From: JAAFHB01 sp942493325
Lineage (GTDB): Bacteria > Bacteroidota > Bacteroidia > Bacteroidales > Prolixibacteraceae
Direction: 5' to 3'
Assembly: GCA_942493325.1 (NCBI GenBank)
Contig: OW818689.1
Location: forward strand, 1 to 64,000
Length of the DNA stretch: 64,000 nucleotides
The notes under the pieces were generated by a model. It did not search any database. It was not told the DNA's origin and worked only from the letters and a program-made list of their open reading frames with translations. A program made the position numbers and the translations under genes. Of the stretch, positions 32,401 to 41,919 are shown one piece after another. How positions within the stretch are numbered: the stretch's first letter is position 1; every line of letters starts with the position of its first letter.

Positions 32401-34545
32401 TCAGATGGTGATTTTTTTGAGTATAATTTGCTCAGCCTCTTTATTAATAACCAGGTTATATAAATTTTTAAGTGCCTCATATTCTGCAGGAATAAATTGC
32501 GTCTTATCGATAGAGAAGCGCAGGTTAAGCACAATTTTGTTTCCCATTTGACTGACCTGGTAAAGAAATTGTCCCGCTTTTCCTTCCAGAACAAGTGACG
32601 TGCTTTCAGGCATCTCATCTACTTTGTATCCATCAGGAATGGTCAGTTGCAGGTTATACCCTTCTGAAAAAGGCACACCGAAGTCAACGGGGTATTCCCG
32701 TGTTGGTGAGGTAAACGGATTATCGGTATGGCGGTTGATTAATACGGGATCAATATATAGGATACTGGCATCGGGCTCCTGTTCTTCTTTAGTGGTTACC
32801 TTATATTCCGTATAAACAGCCAGATTCAAACTGTCGAGGTTCGTATATTGGTAGGAGAGATAATTGAACGCTGCAGAACTGTTTTTCAGTTTGTCGAAAT
32901 ATTCCTGCTTGCCACCAGCGGTCGTTACTTTTTCGCGAAAATCAAAGGCACTTAATCCGGATAGCCTTTCCTGAAAAATGCCTGACATCTTACCTTCTTT
33001 TATTTCAAGCTGAACTATCGCGGTTTCAGCTGATCGGGCATTAACCAGGTCGACAGATTCAGATACGGCATTATTAATCTGGTGGCCTTCACCATTGAGA
33101 CACCGGAATGGAATAAAACCAGCCTGGAGTCGGGGTTCAGTCGCATCAAGCAGTATGGGTTTTCCATCAACGATGGCTTGGGCAATCACATAATTGCAAT
33201 CACTTAGGGTGGCATGGCTAAACGAAAGCATCCCGTTTTGACGTGTACTTAAAACTACCGGATAGGCGGTAATGCCTGCCTTATTGAGCATTGCGATCAG
33301 CAAAAGGTTAATGTCTGCTGAGTTCCCTGTTTTGTCTGTATACGCTTTTTTTAAGTTTCTTGAGGCATAAATTGTGTTGTACCCGTCCCATTTCATGGTT
33401 TTTTGCACATGTTGATAGAGTATTTTCAGTTTTTCAAGACTATCTTTTGTTCCTTTGGTTAGCTGAGCAACTGCATCCTCTGCAAAACCCGCGGTCTTTA
33501 ATTGTTTTCCAAAACTCTCATCGTCAGTCAATTGTTGGGCAATTTCGTTCCATGAAGTTGTATAGTTTTTAAACTTGCCTCCCACCCGTGTAAAGTCGAC
33601 ATTCGCTAATTCAAACTTTACCTGGGTAGTGAAATTATCCAATGCAGTAAGATAAGGCTCACCTTTCATTGCCGGGATATCTTTCGCTGCATAGTCAGAT
33701 GTGTATGCAAGGTATGTTATCGTTTGATTGACCATCTCACGTGTTCCTGTATTTAAAAAACCACTGCCGGAAGTTTCCTCCCTGACCGTAAAATTGATGG
33801 TCTCCTGCTTTTGATTTTTTTTATTGTAAAGCAGACTGTGATATCCCATTGAGGAATGATTGTATGTGAAATATTCCGGATAGACAACACGATACTTGCT
33901 CCATTTAACAGGAATAGTATATTGAAATTTCCAGGTACGCAAATTCCATATCAGCTCCGTAGTGATGCTGTAGCGTAAATCTATTACAGAACCTATTTTT
34001 ACAGAAGGCATTGAGAGTCGGACTGTTTCGGTGAATTTATTTTCACGCTCCCTGAAAACTGACTCTTTTTTCAATTCCGATCTGACACTTTTACCATTTT
34101 CAAAATTGGTTGTACTTCCTTTAACCTGGTACAATTCCTCTTTAATCTGACCGCTGGAATAAAGCGGAATAAAAAAATTACCCCAGTCAACGCCGCTTTG
34201 CCTGAGGATCTTGATTCTGACAAACCTGTCATAAGTGAGCATAAATCCTTTTTCAGCATCGTATTTCACATATGAGGTACCATCATCATATAGAATAACA
34301 GCCTCTGCCGTTGTATCGTTTGGATAAGATTTCATGGTCAGTTCCTCTACTGACACTTTTTCAAATTTCACCTTTGGCGCCTGCTCCTCCTCCTGTGCGC
34401 TAAGTCGAAACGTAAACATGAGTACTACCATTAACAAAAAGGCACATTTTTTAATGCACAAATTATGCAGAACGGATGGACCGGAGTTCACGCACATAAA
34501 ATTACTTTTACTAATAGCCGGATTTAGGGAATACTTCCGTTTCAT
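32401..34545 (-). CDS. Exported DUF3857/transglutaminase-like protein lacking catalytic Cys
   Basis: A 714-residue paralogue of the adjacent downstream gene: signal peptide (CAFLLMVVLMFTFRLSAQ, after an unusually long basic leader), DUF3857, transglutaminase-like core, DUF3858-like C-terminus. The nucleophile position reads KTGNSADINLLL where the sister has GYGDCKALSNYM, so Cys is replaced by Ser. His (SDCNYVIA region) is also not conserved. It is likely non-enzymatic, perhaps a binding partner of the sister protein. The start is ATG 34545: a longer frame to 34617 would start almost at the transcription start of the promoter at 34630-34659. A 10-bp inverted repeat (34578-34613) lies in the leader. 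Confidence 0.82.
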   Translation of the reverse strand: MKRKYSLNPAISKSNFMCVNSGPSVLHNLCIKKCAFLLMVVLMFTFRLSAQEEEQAPKVKFEKVSVEELTMKSYPNDTTAEAVILYDDGTSYVKYDAEKGFMLTYDRFVRIKILRQSGVDWGNFFIPLYSSGQIKEELYQVKGSTTNFENGKSVRSELKKESVFRERENKFTETVRLSMPSVKIGSVIDLRYSITTELIWNLRTWKFQYTIPVKWSKYRVVYPEYFTYNHSSMGYHSLLYNKKNQKQETINFTVREETSGSGFLNTGTREMVNQTITYLAYTSDYAAKDIPAMKGEPYLTALDNFTTQVKFELANVDFTRVGGKFKNYTTSWNEIAQQLTDDESFGKQLKTAGFAEDAVAQLTKGTKDSLEKLKILYQHVQKTMKWDGYNTIYASRNLKKAYTDKTGNSADINLLLIAMLNKAGITAYPVVLSTRQNGMLSFSHATLSDCNYVIAQAIVDGKPILLDATEPRLQAGFIPFRCLNGEGHQINNAVSESVDLVNARSAETAIVQLEIKEGKMSGIFQERLSGLSAFDFREKVTTAGGKQEYFDKLKNSSAAFNYLSYQYTNLDSLNLAVYTEYKVTTKEEQEPDASILYIDPVLINRHTDNPFTSPTREYPVDFGVPFSEGYNLQLTIPDGYKVDEMPESTSLVLEGKAGQFLYQVSQMGNKIVLNLRFSIDKTQFIPAEYEALKNLYNLVINKEAEQIILKKITI

Positions 34546-34577
34546 GACTTCTGATTTAGTTGGTTTTAGGTTAATTT

Positions 34578-34613
34578 CTTCAATAGTATAATAACTTCCA
34601 CAAACTATTGAAG
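34578..34613 (-). promoter_or_regulatory. Stem-loop in the 5' leader of the DUF3857 operon
   Basis: CTTCAATAGT pairs perfectly with ACTATTGAAG across a 16-base loop, inside the roughly 75-base leader between the promoter at 34630 and ATG 34545. It could be a regulator site or an RNA hairpin. No known motif. Confidence 0.4.
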
Positions 34614-34629
34614 ACATAATATTTCAGTT

Positions 34630-34659
34630 CAAATATAGAAACATAAAAACATAATTCAA
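34630..34659 (-). promoter_or_regulatory. Promoter of the DUF3857/transglutaminase operon
   Basis: On the minus strand TTG (34659-34657), 19 bases, then TATATTTG (34637-34630): an exact match to the Bacteroidota consensus. Confidence 0.75.
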
Positions 34660-34730
34660 AAAAAGTTCAATCCATATTATGGTATGTGCTGAAAAAATTT
34701 GCAGGTTAATATTTTCTTAATCTGAATTGG

Positions 34731-34762
34731 TTGTAATTGTCAACTAATTCAGCTTATATTTG
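34731..34762 (+). promoter_or_regulatory. Promoter of the MarR-RND efflux operon
   Basis: TTG at 34731-34733 and TATATTTG at 34755-34762 with a 21-base spacer, 20 bases before the MarR start codon. It is divergent from the DUF3857 promoter, about 70 bases apart, so regulators bound here could affect both. Confidence 0.6.
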
Positions 34763-34782
34763 GCAAAAACTATAAACCGGGA

Positions 34783-35220
34783 ATGGATAAGCCGTTGGGA
34801 TATATATTGGACCAGAGTCTTCGGGTTTTTAGAAACCAGATGATTTTGGAATTCAGGAAAAAGGAAATTGACCTGACGTTGGAACAGTTCGTTATTTTAC
34901 ACATGTTAAATTCGGATTGTGATCTGATTCAACGTGATCTGGCTCACGAGTTAAATAAGGACAAATCAATTATCGTTCGTCAGATTAACTTTTTATTGGA
35001 GAATCAATATATAACAGGCCGGACGAACAATGACGACAAACGGAAAAAGAACCTGGTCCTGACAGAAAAAGGTTCGACGATACTGGCTAAAATGAAGGTA
35101 GTTGCTCATGAAGTATCTGAAAAACTACTGACAGGCGTGGCCGAAACAGAGTTTGAAATCTTTCAGAAAGTGCTGAAACAAATACAGGCCAACGGTGGAG
35201 TCGAAGAGATGCATTGCTGA
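34783..35220 (+). CDS. MarR-family transcriptional regulator
   Basis: This 145-residue winged-helix regulator has the recognition region QRDLAHELNKDKSIIVRQINFLLENQYITGRTNNDDKRKKNLVLTEKG, with the wing signature DDKRKKxLxLTxKG. It sits directly upstream of the three RND efflux genes, on the same strand. The usual arrangement is repression of the pump operon until a small molecule binds the dimer. The inducer cannot be read from sequence. Confidence 0.92.
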   Translation: MDKPLGYILDQSLRVFRNQMILEFRKKEIDLTLEQFVILHMLNSDCDLIQRDLAHELNKDKSIIVRQINFLLENQYITGRTNNDDKRKKNLVLTEKGSTILAKMKVVAHEVSEKLLTGVAETEFEIFQKVLKQIQANGGVEEMHC

Positions 35221-35254
35221 TATATCAACCACAAAAGAAAACAACTTACAAGGG

Positions 35255-36442
35255 ATGAAAATAAAAATACAATTTATAAAGCTGGCAATCGGCATAGTAC
35301 TCATTGCAGCGACTTCGTGTTCAAATAAGCAAAAAAACGGGCAGAGCGGAACGGCACAACAGGTTAAAGAATACCCGGTTATTGCTGTTAAGCTGCAATC
35401 CACACAGCTCTATAAGGATTATCCAACTAAACTCCAGGGTCAGCAAACCGTGGAAATCCGATCGAAAATTGCCGGGTATATCGAACAGATACTTGTTGAT
35501 GAAGGAGCTTATGTGAAAAAGGGTCAGCTCCTTTTTCGTTTGAATGCCAATGACATTCAGGCAATGGTTCGTTCATCCGAAGCACAGGTTAAAGTTGCCG
35601 AAGCCGAAGTCTACACCGCTCAGGTCAATGTCGAAAAAACAAAACCGTTGGTCGAAAAAAATATCATCAGCAAATTTGACCTCCAATCGGTTGAGTCGGC
35701 ACAGAAATCCAAAGAGGCACAACTGGCCCAAGCCAGGGCCAACCTTGAGAACGCCAATGCAAACCTGCAATATACCCGCATAACAAGTCCTGCTGAAGGT
35801 ACAATCGGAACCTTTCCATATCGTGTCGGCAGCCTGGTTAGCAGTTCGAGTATTGAACCGCTCACAACCGTCTCCAATACAGAAAATATGTATGCCTATT
35901 TTTCGTTCAATGAAAAAGAGTTCCTGACCTTAACCAAAGGTCTTGAAGGAAAAAATCTCCAGGAAAAATTTGCCGGGTTACCGGGTGTCTCACTGATTCT
36001 GGCTGATAACTCTGTATATAACCAGGCTGGCAAAATTGAAACCGCGAGTGGATTGATCGATCAGCAAACAGGTGCCGTGAATATTCGTGCCGGTTTTCCC
36101 AATCCTGAAGGTCTTTTACGCAGCGGCGGCAGTGGTCTGGTACGAATCCCGCAACACATAGATTCCGCAATCATTATTCCGCAGAAAACGGCCTGGGAGT
36201 TACAGGGAAAACACTTTGTTTATGTTGTAGGCAGCGACAATAAAGTTCATAATACCGAAATCGAAGTACTTGTCGGCAACCTTAAGGATTCGTATGTTGT
36301 CACTAGCGGATTAAAAGCCGGAGACCAGGTCGTTCTCGAAGGAATTGCTGCCTTGCGCAACGATACAGAAATCAAACCTAAACTGGTTGAATCAGGAAAC
36401 CTTTCCGAGAATTCGCCGGAAGTTAACCAGGTTAAAAATTAA
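35255..36442 (+). CDS. RND efflux periplasmic adaptor (AcrA-like lipoprotein)
   Basis: A 395-residue membrane-fusion protein. The lipoprotein signal is MKIKIQFIKLAIGIVLIAATSC, so it is anchored to a membrane by lipid. Beta-barrel and lipoyl segments follow (VEIRSKIAGYIEQILVDEGAYVKKGQLLFRLN), then a coiled-coil hairpin (about residues 80-150) and the second lipoyl half (YTRITSPAEGTIG). It bridges the inner-membrane pump and the outer-membrane channel encoded next. The frame opens 20 codons earlier, overlapping marR, but ATG 35255 begins the signal peptide. Confidence 0.93.
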   Translation: MKIKIQFIKLAIGIVLIAATSCSNKQKNGQSGTAQQVKEYPVIAVKLQSTQLYKDYPTKLQGQQTVEIRSKIAGYIEQILVDEGAYVKKGQLLFRLNANDIQAMVRSSEAQVKVAEAEVYTAQVNVEKTKPLVEKNIISKFDLQSVESAQKSKEAQLAQARANLENANANLQYTRITSPAEGTIGTFPYRVGSLVSSSSIEPLTTVSNTENMYAYFSFNEKEFLTLTKGLEGKNLQEKFAGLPGVSLILADNSVYNQAGKIETASGLIDQQTGAVNIRAGFPNPEGLLRSGGSGLVRIPQHIDSAIIIPQKTAWELQGKHFVYVVGSDNKVHNTEIEVLVGNLKDSYVVTSGLKAGDQVVLEGIAALRNDTEIKPKLVESGNLSENSPEVNQVKN

Positions 36443-36454
36443 TAAAGGGATAGT

Positions 36455-39400
36455 ATGTTCAGAAGATTTATAGAACGTCCGATCCTGTCATCGGTTATTT
36501 CAATTATAATTGTCATACTGGGTGTTCTGGGACTGATCAGCCTTCCCATTGAGCAATACCCTGACATTGCACCTCCGACGATTAGGGTGTCGGCTTCGTA
36601 CTCCGGGGCCAACGCAGAAACTGTGATGAAAAGTGTCGTAATCCCTCTCGAGGAACAAATAAACGGGGTTGAAAACATGACTTACATGGCCTCATCTGCC
36701 AATAACGACGGATCGGCCTCCATTGAAGTTTTTTTTAAACAGGGTATTAATGCCGACATGGCTGCTGTGAATGTACAAAACCGTGTTACCCGTGCCACAA
36801 GCCTGCTGCCGGCTGAAGTAATAAGGGCCGGTGTGATCACCGCTAAACGCCAGAACAGCATGCTGCTCGTATTTTCGTTGTACAGCGAAAACGGTGAATT
36901 CGACGAAACATTTCTTCAAAACTACAGCAAAATTAACCTCTTGCCTCAGATTCAGCGTGTGAACGGAGTTGGTGAAGCAATGGTTTTTGGTGCCAAGGAT
37001 TATTCGATGCGTGTTTGGCTCAAACCAGATATTATGGCTTCGTATGGCTTAATACCATCTGACGTAATCGCTGCATTGAATGAACAAAATCTTGAAGCAG
37101 CCCCCGGACGCCTCGGCGAACTGAACGGGCAATCGTTCGAATACGTTATCAAATATAAAGGGAAGCTTTCACAGCCGGCCGAATTTGAAAACATAGTGAT
37201 TAAAGCGGATAAGGACGGTAACATTCTAAGACTTAGTGATATCGCCCGGGTTGAAATGGGCGCTTTGAACTATTCTGTTTCAACCTCCGCGATGAACAAA
37301 CCGGGAATTACAATGGCCGTTTTCCAGGCTGCCGGTTCAAATGCCCGTGAAGTAATTATCGAAGCAAAAAAAGTACTTGACGAGAGTTCCAAATCATTCC
37401 CGACAGGTGTCAAATACAAAATCCTGGTAGATGCCAACCAATTTCTCGATAGTTCGATAACAAAAGTACTTATAACGTTGCTGGAAGCTTTTATCCTGGT
37501 ATTTATTGTTGTGTTCGTGTTCCTTCAGAATTTCAGGGCTACACTGATACCTGCAATTTCGGTACCCGTGGCCATTATTGGCACCTTCTTTTTTCTGAGC
37601 CTGTTTGGATTCACCATCAACCTGCTTACGCTCTTTGCACTCGTACTTGCAATCGGGATTGTTGTCGATGATGCGATTGTAGTGGTCGAGGCTGTGCATG
37701 CCAAACTCGATCAGGGGGCAAAGAATGCCCGTGAAGCGGCAGTTTCGGCGATGGATGAAATCTCCACAGCAATCGTTTCCATAACATTGGTAATGTCAGC
37801 AGTATTTATCCCTGTTACATTTATTACAGGCACAACGGGAGTATTTTACAAACAGTTTGGCGTAACACTTGCAGTCGCGATTTTAATTTCGGCAATTAAT
37901 GCCCTGACCCTGAGTCCTGCACTTTGTGCCCTATTCCTTAAACCTCATGTTAAAAATGAGTTGCATAACAAAGGATTTCTGCAGCGATTTTATACCCCCT
38001 TTAATGTGGCATTCGAGGCCATGACATCGCGTTATAAAAAAACGACCCATTTCTTTATGGCCCGCAGGTGGATGGCTATAGTGCTGATTATCCTTTTCTC
38101 AGGGGTGTTATGGTTCCTGATGAAAACCACACCAACAGGATTTGTGCCGGCGGAGGATATGGGACGCCTGTTTATTGATATCAGTCTGCCCCCTGCAACC
38201 TCTTTGGAGCAGACGAAAAAATTAGTACAGCAGGTTGATATGATTGTTGAAAGCATTCCTGAAATGGAGGGCCGAACCGCAATTGTTGGAAATTCGCTGA
38301 TCAGCGGGAGAGGGAGTTCATACGGAATGTTGATCTGCAGTATGAAAGCATTTGATGAACGAAAAGGGAAAGGTCAGGACATTAACACGATAATCGGGAA
38401 ATTATATTCGATGACCTCACAAATCAAGGGAGCAAAGATCATCATTTTTACCCCGCCGATGGTGCCCGGATTTAGTATTTCGGGAGGGTTCGAACTGAAA
38501 CTCGAAGACAAAACCGGTGGAGACATCCGGCAGTTCGAACAAAACGCGGGCGCATTTTTGGGTGCTCTCAATCAACGCCCTGAGATTCAGTATGCCACAA
38601 CCTCTTTTAATTCGAATTTCCCGCAATATCAGGTCGATGTAAACGCAGCCCGCTGTAAGCAATCGGGAATTTCGGTGAGCGCGGTCCTGTCGTCAATGCA
38701 GGGGTTTGTCGGCGGCTTTTATGCTTCCGATTTTAACCGCTTCGGAAAACAATACCGGATTATGGTGCAGTCGGAACCCAAATACCGGGGAAATCCCGAA
38801 GACCTTAACAATATATTTGTGCGTACTTCAAGCGGTGAGATGGCACCGATTACGGAATTTATTTCAATGAAAAGGGTTTTCGGTCCCGAAAACATTACAC
38901 GCTTTAATATGTACACTTCCATTGCTGTGAATGGTGCGCCAAACGTGGGGTACAGTTCGGGCGATGCTATAAAGGCGGCTCAGGAAGTAGCTGCTCAAAC
39001 GCTGCCACCGGGTTATGGATACGAATTCTCGGGACTGACCCGCGAAGAATTAGCTTCCGGGAGCCAATCGGTCCTGATTTTTGCCCTGAGCATAATCTTT
39101 GTTTTCTTTCTCCTGGCGGCTCAATACGAAAGCTTTATTTTACCGTTATCGATTATTTTTTCATTGCCTGTCGGGATAGCCGGCTCGTTTATTTTCGCCC
39201 GAATTATGGGAGTTCAGAATAATATTTATTTTGAAATTTCACTGATCATGCTCATCGGCCTGCTTGCCAAGAATGCTATCCTGATCGTAGAGTTTGCCCT
39301 GCAGCGCCGTCACCGGGGAATGTCGATTATACAATCAGCCATTGAAGGGGCAACTGCCCGTTTGCGCCCGATCCTGATGACCTCTTTTGCCTTTATTTTC

Positions 39401-39607
39401 GGACTGATTCCGCTGGTAATCGGCGGAGGAGTAGGTGCCAATGCAAACCGCTCCATTGGAGTTGGTGCTGTAGGAGGTATGTTGATCGGAACCATGATCG
39501 GAATACTGGTTATCCCCTCCATGTTTGTGATTTTCCAGACCTTACAGGAAAAAGTCCGAAAATCCGAAATTCCCGAAATGCAGGAAACCGACGATCTTGA
39601 AGAATAG
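36455..39607 (+). CDS. RND efflux inner-membrane pump (AcrB/HAE1 type)
   Basis: This 1050-residue proton-driven pump is the full HAE1 length. It begins MFRRFIERPILSSVISIIIVILG, has TM4 with the paired proton-relay Asp residues (LAIGIVVDDAIVVVEAVHA) and TM10 with the partner Lys (IGLLAKNAILIVEFAL). Two large periplasmic pore/docking domains interleave with twelve membrane helices. It probably exports hydrophobic drugs or metabolites with the adaptor (12 bases upstream) and the outer-membrane factor (downstream). Substrate unknown. Confidence 0.96.
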   Translation: MFRRFIERPILSSVISIIIVILGVLGLISLPIEQYPDIAPPTIRVSASYSGANAETVMKSVVIPLEEQINGVENMTYMASSANNDGSASIEVFFKQGINADMAAVNVQNRVTRATSLLPAEVIRAGVITAKRQNSMLLVFSLYSENGEFDETFLQNYSKINLLPQIQRVNGVGEAMVFGAKDYSMRVWLKPDIMASYGLIPSDVIAALNEQNLEAAPGRLGELNGQSFEYVIKYKGKLSQPAEFENIVIKADKDGNILRLSDIARVEMGALNYSVSTSAMNKPGITMAVFQAAGSNAREVIIEAKKVLDESSKSFPTGVKYKILVDANQFLDSSITKVLITLLEAFILVFIVVFVFLQNFRATLIPAISVPVAIIGTFFFLSLFGFTINLLTLFALVLAIGIVVDDAIVVVEAVHAKLDQGAKNAREAAVSAMDEISTAIVSITLVMSAVFIPVTFITGTTGVFYKQFGVTLAVAILISAINALTLSPALCALFLKPHVKNELHNKGFLQRFYTPFNVAFEAMTSRYKKTTHFFMARRWMAIVLIILFSGVLWFLMKTTPTGFVPAEDMGRLFIDISLPPATSLEQTKKLVQQVDMIVESIPEMEGRTAIVGNSLISGRGSSYGMLICSMKAFDERKGKGQDINTIIGKLYSMTSQIKGAKIIIFTPPMVPGFSISGGFELKLEDKTGGDIRQFEQNAGAFLGALNQRPEIQYATTSFNSNFPQYQVDVNAARCKQSGISVSAVLSSMQGFVGGFYASDFNRFGKQYRIMVQSEPKYRGNPEDLNNIFVRTSSGEMAPITEFISMKRVFGPENITRFNMYTSIAVNGAPNVGYSSGDAIKAAQEVAAQTLPPGYGYEFSGLTREELASGSQSVLIFALSIIFVFFLLAAQYESFILPLSIIFSLPVGIAGSFIFARIMGVQNNIYFEISLIMLIGLLAKNAILIVEFALQRRHRGMSIIQSAIEGATARLRPILMTSFAFIFGLIPLVIGGGVGANANRSIGVGAVGGMLIGTMIGILVIPSMFVIFQTLQEKVRKSEIPEMQETDDLEE

Positions 39608-39634
39608 TTATTGATGACAAATCGCAAAATAGAA

Positions 39635-41026
39635 ATGAGAACAATTACAATAAAATATATCCTTACAATTGCCGTTTTTTCCTCGGTACTGATTTCATGC
39701 CACACAACACGACAGTTCCGGCGCGACTCGGTCAGCACTGAAGGACTTTACGGTATTCCGGAAGATACAGATACGGTCTCTATTGCTGATAAACCCTGGC
39801 AGGAACTTTTTACCGGGCCCAACCTAAAGGAACTTATCAGGGAAGGTTTGGAAAACAATACTGACCTGCTCATTGCTGTGCAAAGAGTTTACGAAGCCGA
39901 GGCCCATTTTTCACAAAGCAAGGCGGCCCGTTTACCGGGAATTTCGGCGCGGGGAACCGCAACTTATTTACGGACACCTGAGTCAGTAAATTCGGATGGT
40001 CCGCGTGAAGTGGTCAGTTATCAGCTGGGAGTGGAAGCAATTTGGGAGATTGATCTTTGGGGTAAACTGAACAGCTCGAAACGTGCAGCCTATGCTAATC
40101 TGCTTTCCACCGATGCCGGTCAGAAAGCAGTACAGACAAGGCTGGTTTCAACTATTGCCAGCGTCTATTACCACCTTATTGGTCTGGATGCAAAACTGGA
40201 TATCACCCGAAAAACAGTTAAAAACAACATCGATCTTGTTGAGACTATAAAAGCACTGAAAGAAAGCGGGAGAGTCACCGGAGCAGCTGTTGTACAAAGT
40301 GAAGCTTCGCGTTATGCCACCGAGGTGACCATTCCTGACCTTGAACAGCAGATCCGTGAAACTGAAAACGCCCTTTGCCTGATATTAGGTCGTACTCCGG
40401 GAACAATAGAACGTGGAAATATTGATGACCAAACGCTTACGACGGTATTAAAAACGGGAGTTCCCGCTCAGCTGCTCAATAACCGGCCCGACGTTATGCA
40501 GGCCGAATATGATGTCATGAGTGCGTATGAAATGACCAATAGTGCCCGTGCCTTTTTTTATCCGTCACTCACATTAACTGCTTCGACAGGATTTGCTGCC
40601 TCTGACATCAATCTACTGCTCGATCCAAAATCGTTCGCGGCCAATGTTATAGGCGGACTTACTCAGCCTATATTTAATAAAAAAGCGAATATCACGAGGC
40701 TCAAAGTAGCCCGTGCGCAGCAGGAACAGGCGCTGCTCAATTTTCGGAATACATTGTTGATAGCAGGACAGGAAGTAAATAATGCAATGGGTTCATACGA
40801 AGGATCAGTCCGGAAAATTGCCTTGCGCACCTTACAGCTCGAGGCTTTGGTAAAATCGGTCGATTATACCAAAGAATTGCTGAACTATGGTTCGGCCAAC
40901 TATACCGAAGTTCTCAATGCACAGACAAGCCTTCTGTCGGCTCAGCTAAGCAGTGTTAACGACCGATTGCAACAACTCAATGCTGTGGTATCGCTTTACC
41001 GGGCACTTGGGGGAGGATGGAGGTAG
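39635..41026 (+). CDS. TolC/NodT-family outer-membrane efflux lipoprotein
   Basis: A 463-residue outer-membrane factor. The lipobox is SVLISC after a short signal (MRTITIKYILTIAVFSSVLIS); ATG 39614 upstream is an alternative. Two repeated coiled-coil halves are visible (LIAVQRVYEAEAHFSQSKAARLPGISARGTATY; then LLNNRPDVMQAEYDVMSAYEMTNSARAFFYPSLTLTAS), with the NRPDV motif typical of NodT-type channels. The C-terminal half ends LLSAQLSSVNDRLQQLNAVVSLYRALGGGW. It completes the tripartite pump. A strong hairpin follows. Confidence 0.93.
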   Translation: MRTITIKYILTIAVFSSVLISCHTTRQFRRDSVSTEGLYGIPEDTDTVSIADKPWQELFTGPNLKELIREGLENNTDLLIAVQRVYEAEAHFSQSKAARLPGISARGTATYLRTPESVNSDGPREVVSYQLGVEAIWEIDLWGKLNSSKRAAYANLLSTDAGQKAVQTRLVSTIASVYYHLIGLDAKLDITRKTVKNNIDLVETIKALKESGRVTGAAVVQSEASRYATEVTIPDLEQQIRETENALCLILGRTPGTIERGNIDDQTLTTVLKTGVPAQLLNNRPDVMQAEYDVMSAYEMTNSARAFFYPSLTLTASTGFAASDINLLLDPKSFAANVIGGLTQPIFNKKANITRLKVARAQQEQALLNFRNTLLIAGQEVNNAMGSYEGSVRKIALRTLQLEALVKSVDYTKELLNYGSANYTEVLNAQTSLLSAQLSSVNDRLQQLNAVVSLYRALGGGWR

Positions 41027-41037
41027 AATCAGGGAAT

Positions 41038-41080
41038 CTACTAAACCTTCGAGGTTTTAAAAACCTCGAAGGTTTAGTAG
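41038..41080 (+). terminator. Terminator-like 20-bp perfect hairpin after the efflux operon
   Basis: A perfect 20-bp stem (41038-41057 with 41061-41080, arms built on CTAAACCTTCGAGGTTT) with a 3-base loop, 11 bases after the stop codon. There is no long T-run, but this type of CTTCGAGG hairpin is common at operon ends in Bacteroidota. It may work in both directions. Confidence 0.75.
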
Positions 41081-41089
41081 AGAAAGTTA

Positions 41090-41202
41090 TTGAAATTCCG
41101 GGTCCGACTTTACCAATTTGTCAATTTGTGAACATCTGTAGAATGATTTGTATCGTAAGGCAATAATAAGGGTCTGACTTAGAGTCGGGCCCGGAATTAC
41201 AA
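41090..41202. repeat. Imperfect 19-bp inverted repeat pair
   Basis: TTGAAATTCCGGGTCCGAC at 41090-41108 is complemented by GTCGGGCCCGGAATTACAA at 41184-41202 (two mismatches), enclosing 75 bp without an ORF. Together with the adjacent dispersed repeat it makes a repeat-dense block. Confidence 0.7.
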
Positions 41203-41259
41203 CAATAAGCCATGTGTCATTTGTTTCAATCAAATAATTGCTAATACAAAGCTCTCGAA

Positions 41260-41427
41260 ATCCCGGAGGGATTTTATCTTTGTAGCCCCGGGTAAGCGAT
41301 TCCGGATCCAAAATTAATTAATTGAAATCGACCCTGTTCGGAATCGCGCCACCCGGGGTTAGAGTGACCAATCCAAAGCGCGGCGCAACTACCTCCATAA
41401 TTGAAAATCAAACCTGCCATGCGCCGC
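41260..41427. repeat. Dispersed hairpin-rich repeat, copy B
   Basis: Second copy of the 14109-14275 element, same orientation, with the same two hairpins: CCCCGGGT...GCGATTCCG pairing with CGGAATCGC...ACCCGGGG, then GCGGCGC with GCGCCGC. In the first stem the central base pair differs between copies on both sides (GTGATT/AATCAC against GCGATT/AATCGC), a compensatory change that preserves pairing. Confidence 0.85.
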
Positions 41428-41919
41428 AAGATTTAAAATCCAAACAAGACGACGGGTCGAACCAGGCGACGGGGAGAAGAGGAGACGAGGCGAAATGGCT
41501 GTATCACTGATGGATAGTGGAACTAAAATTGGATTAATGTTTTTTCAGTCATGCGGAATTTAACCGCATTTAATTATCCGCGATTAAAACTCACGGGACC
41601 CGTGGGGGAAGCAGCGAAGGGGAGAGTGTGAGAATTTTACGAGGACTCCCGCTCATATGCTAAACACCAGCCTATTTTTACGGAGCTATTTGTTGGATTC
41701 TGTTGAGCAGTTTACCACAGATTATTCAGATGATTTCTAATCCGGTCCTTTTTATCAATTCCACCAACGGCGAATTATCATTACTGTTGAATCGATTAGT
41801 GCCGACCAGGAATGGTTCAATCCTTGAGTTTACCTTCTTCGTAAGTTTCCATATTTTCCCTGCCAAACTATTATCATTTTCAATTTCAGATTTATTAAAT
41901 TTGTTGAAAATAGAAGGCG
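41428..41919. other. Intergenic sequence, no gene recognised
   Basis: This gap starts with a GA-rich tract (GACGAGGCG type) like the one after copy A of the dispersed repeat. It also contains the small palindromes ATGCGGAATTTAACCGCAT and GGGACCCGTGGG. An 85-codon frame at 41703-41960 runs into the next gene and is not convincing. I see nothing else. Confidence 0.4.
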
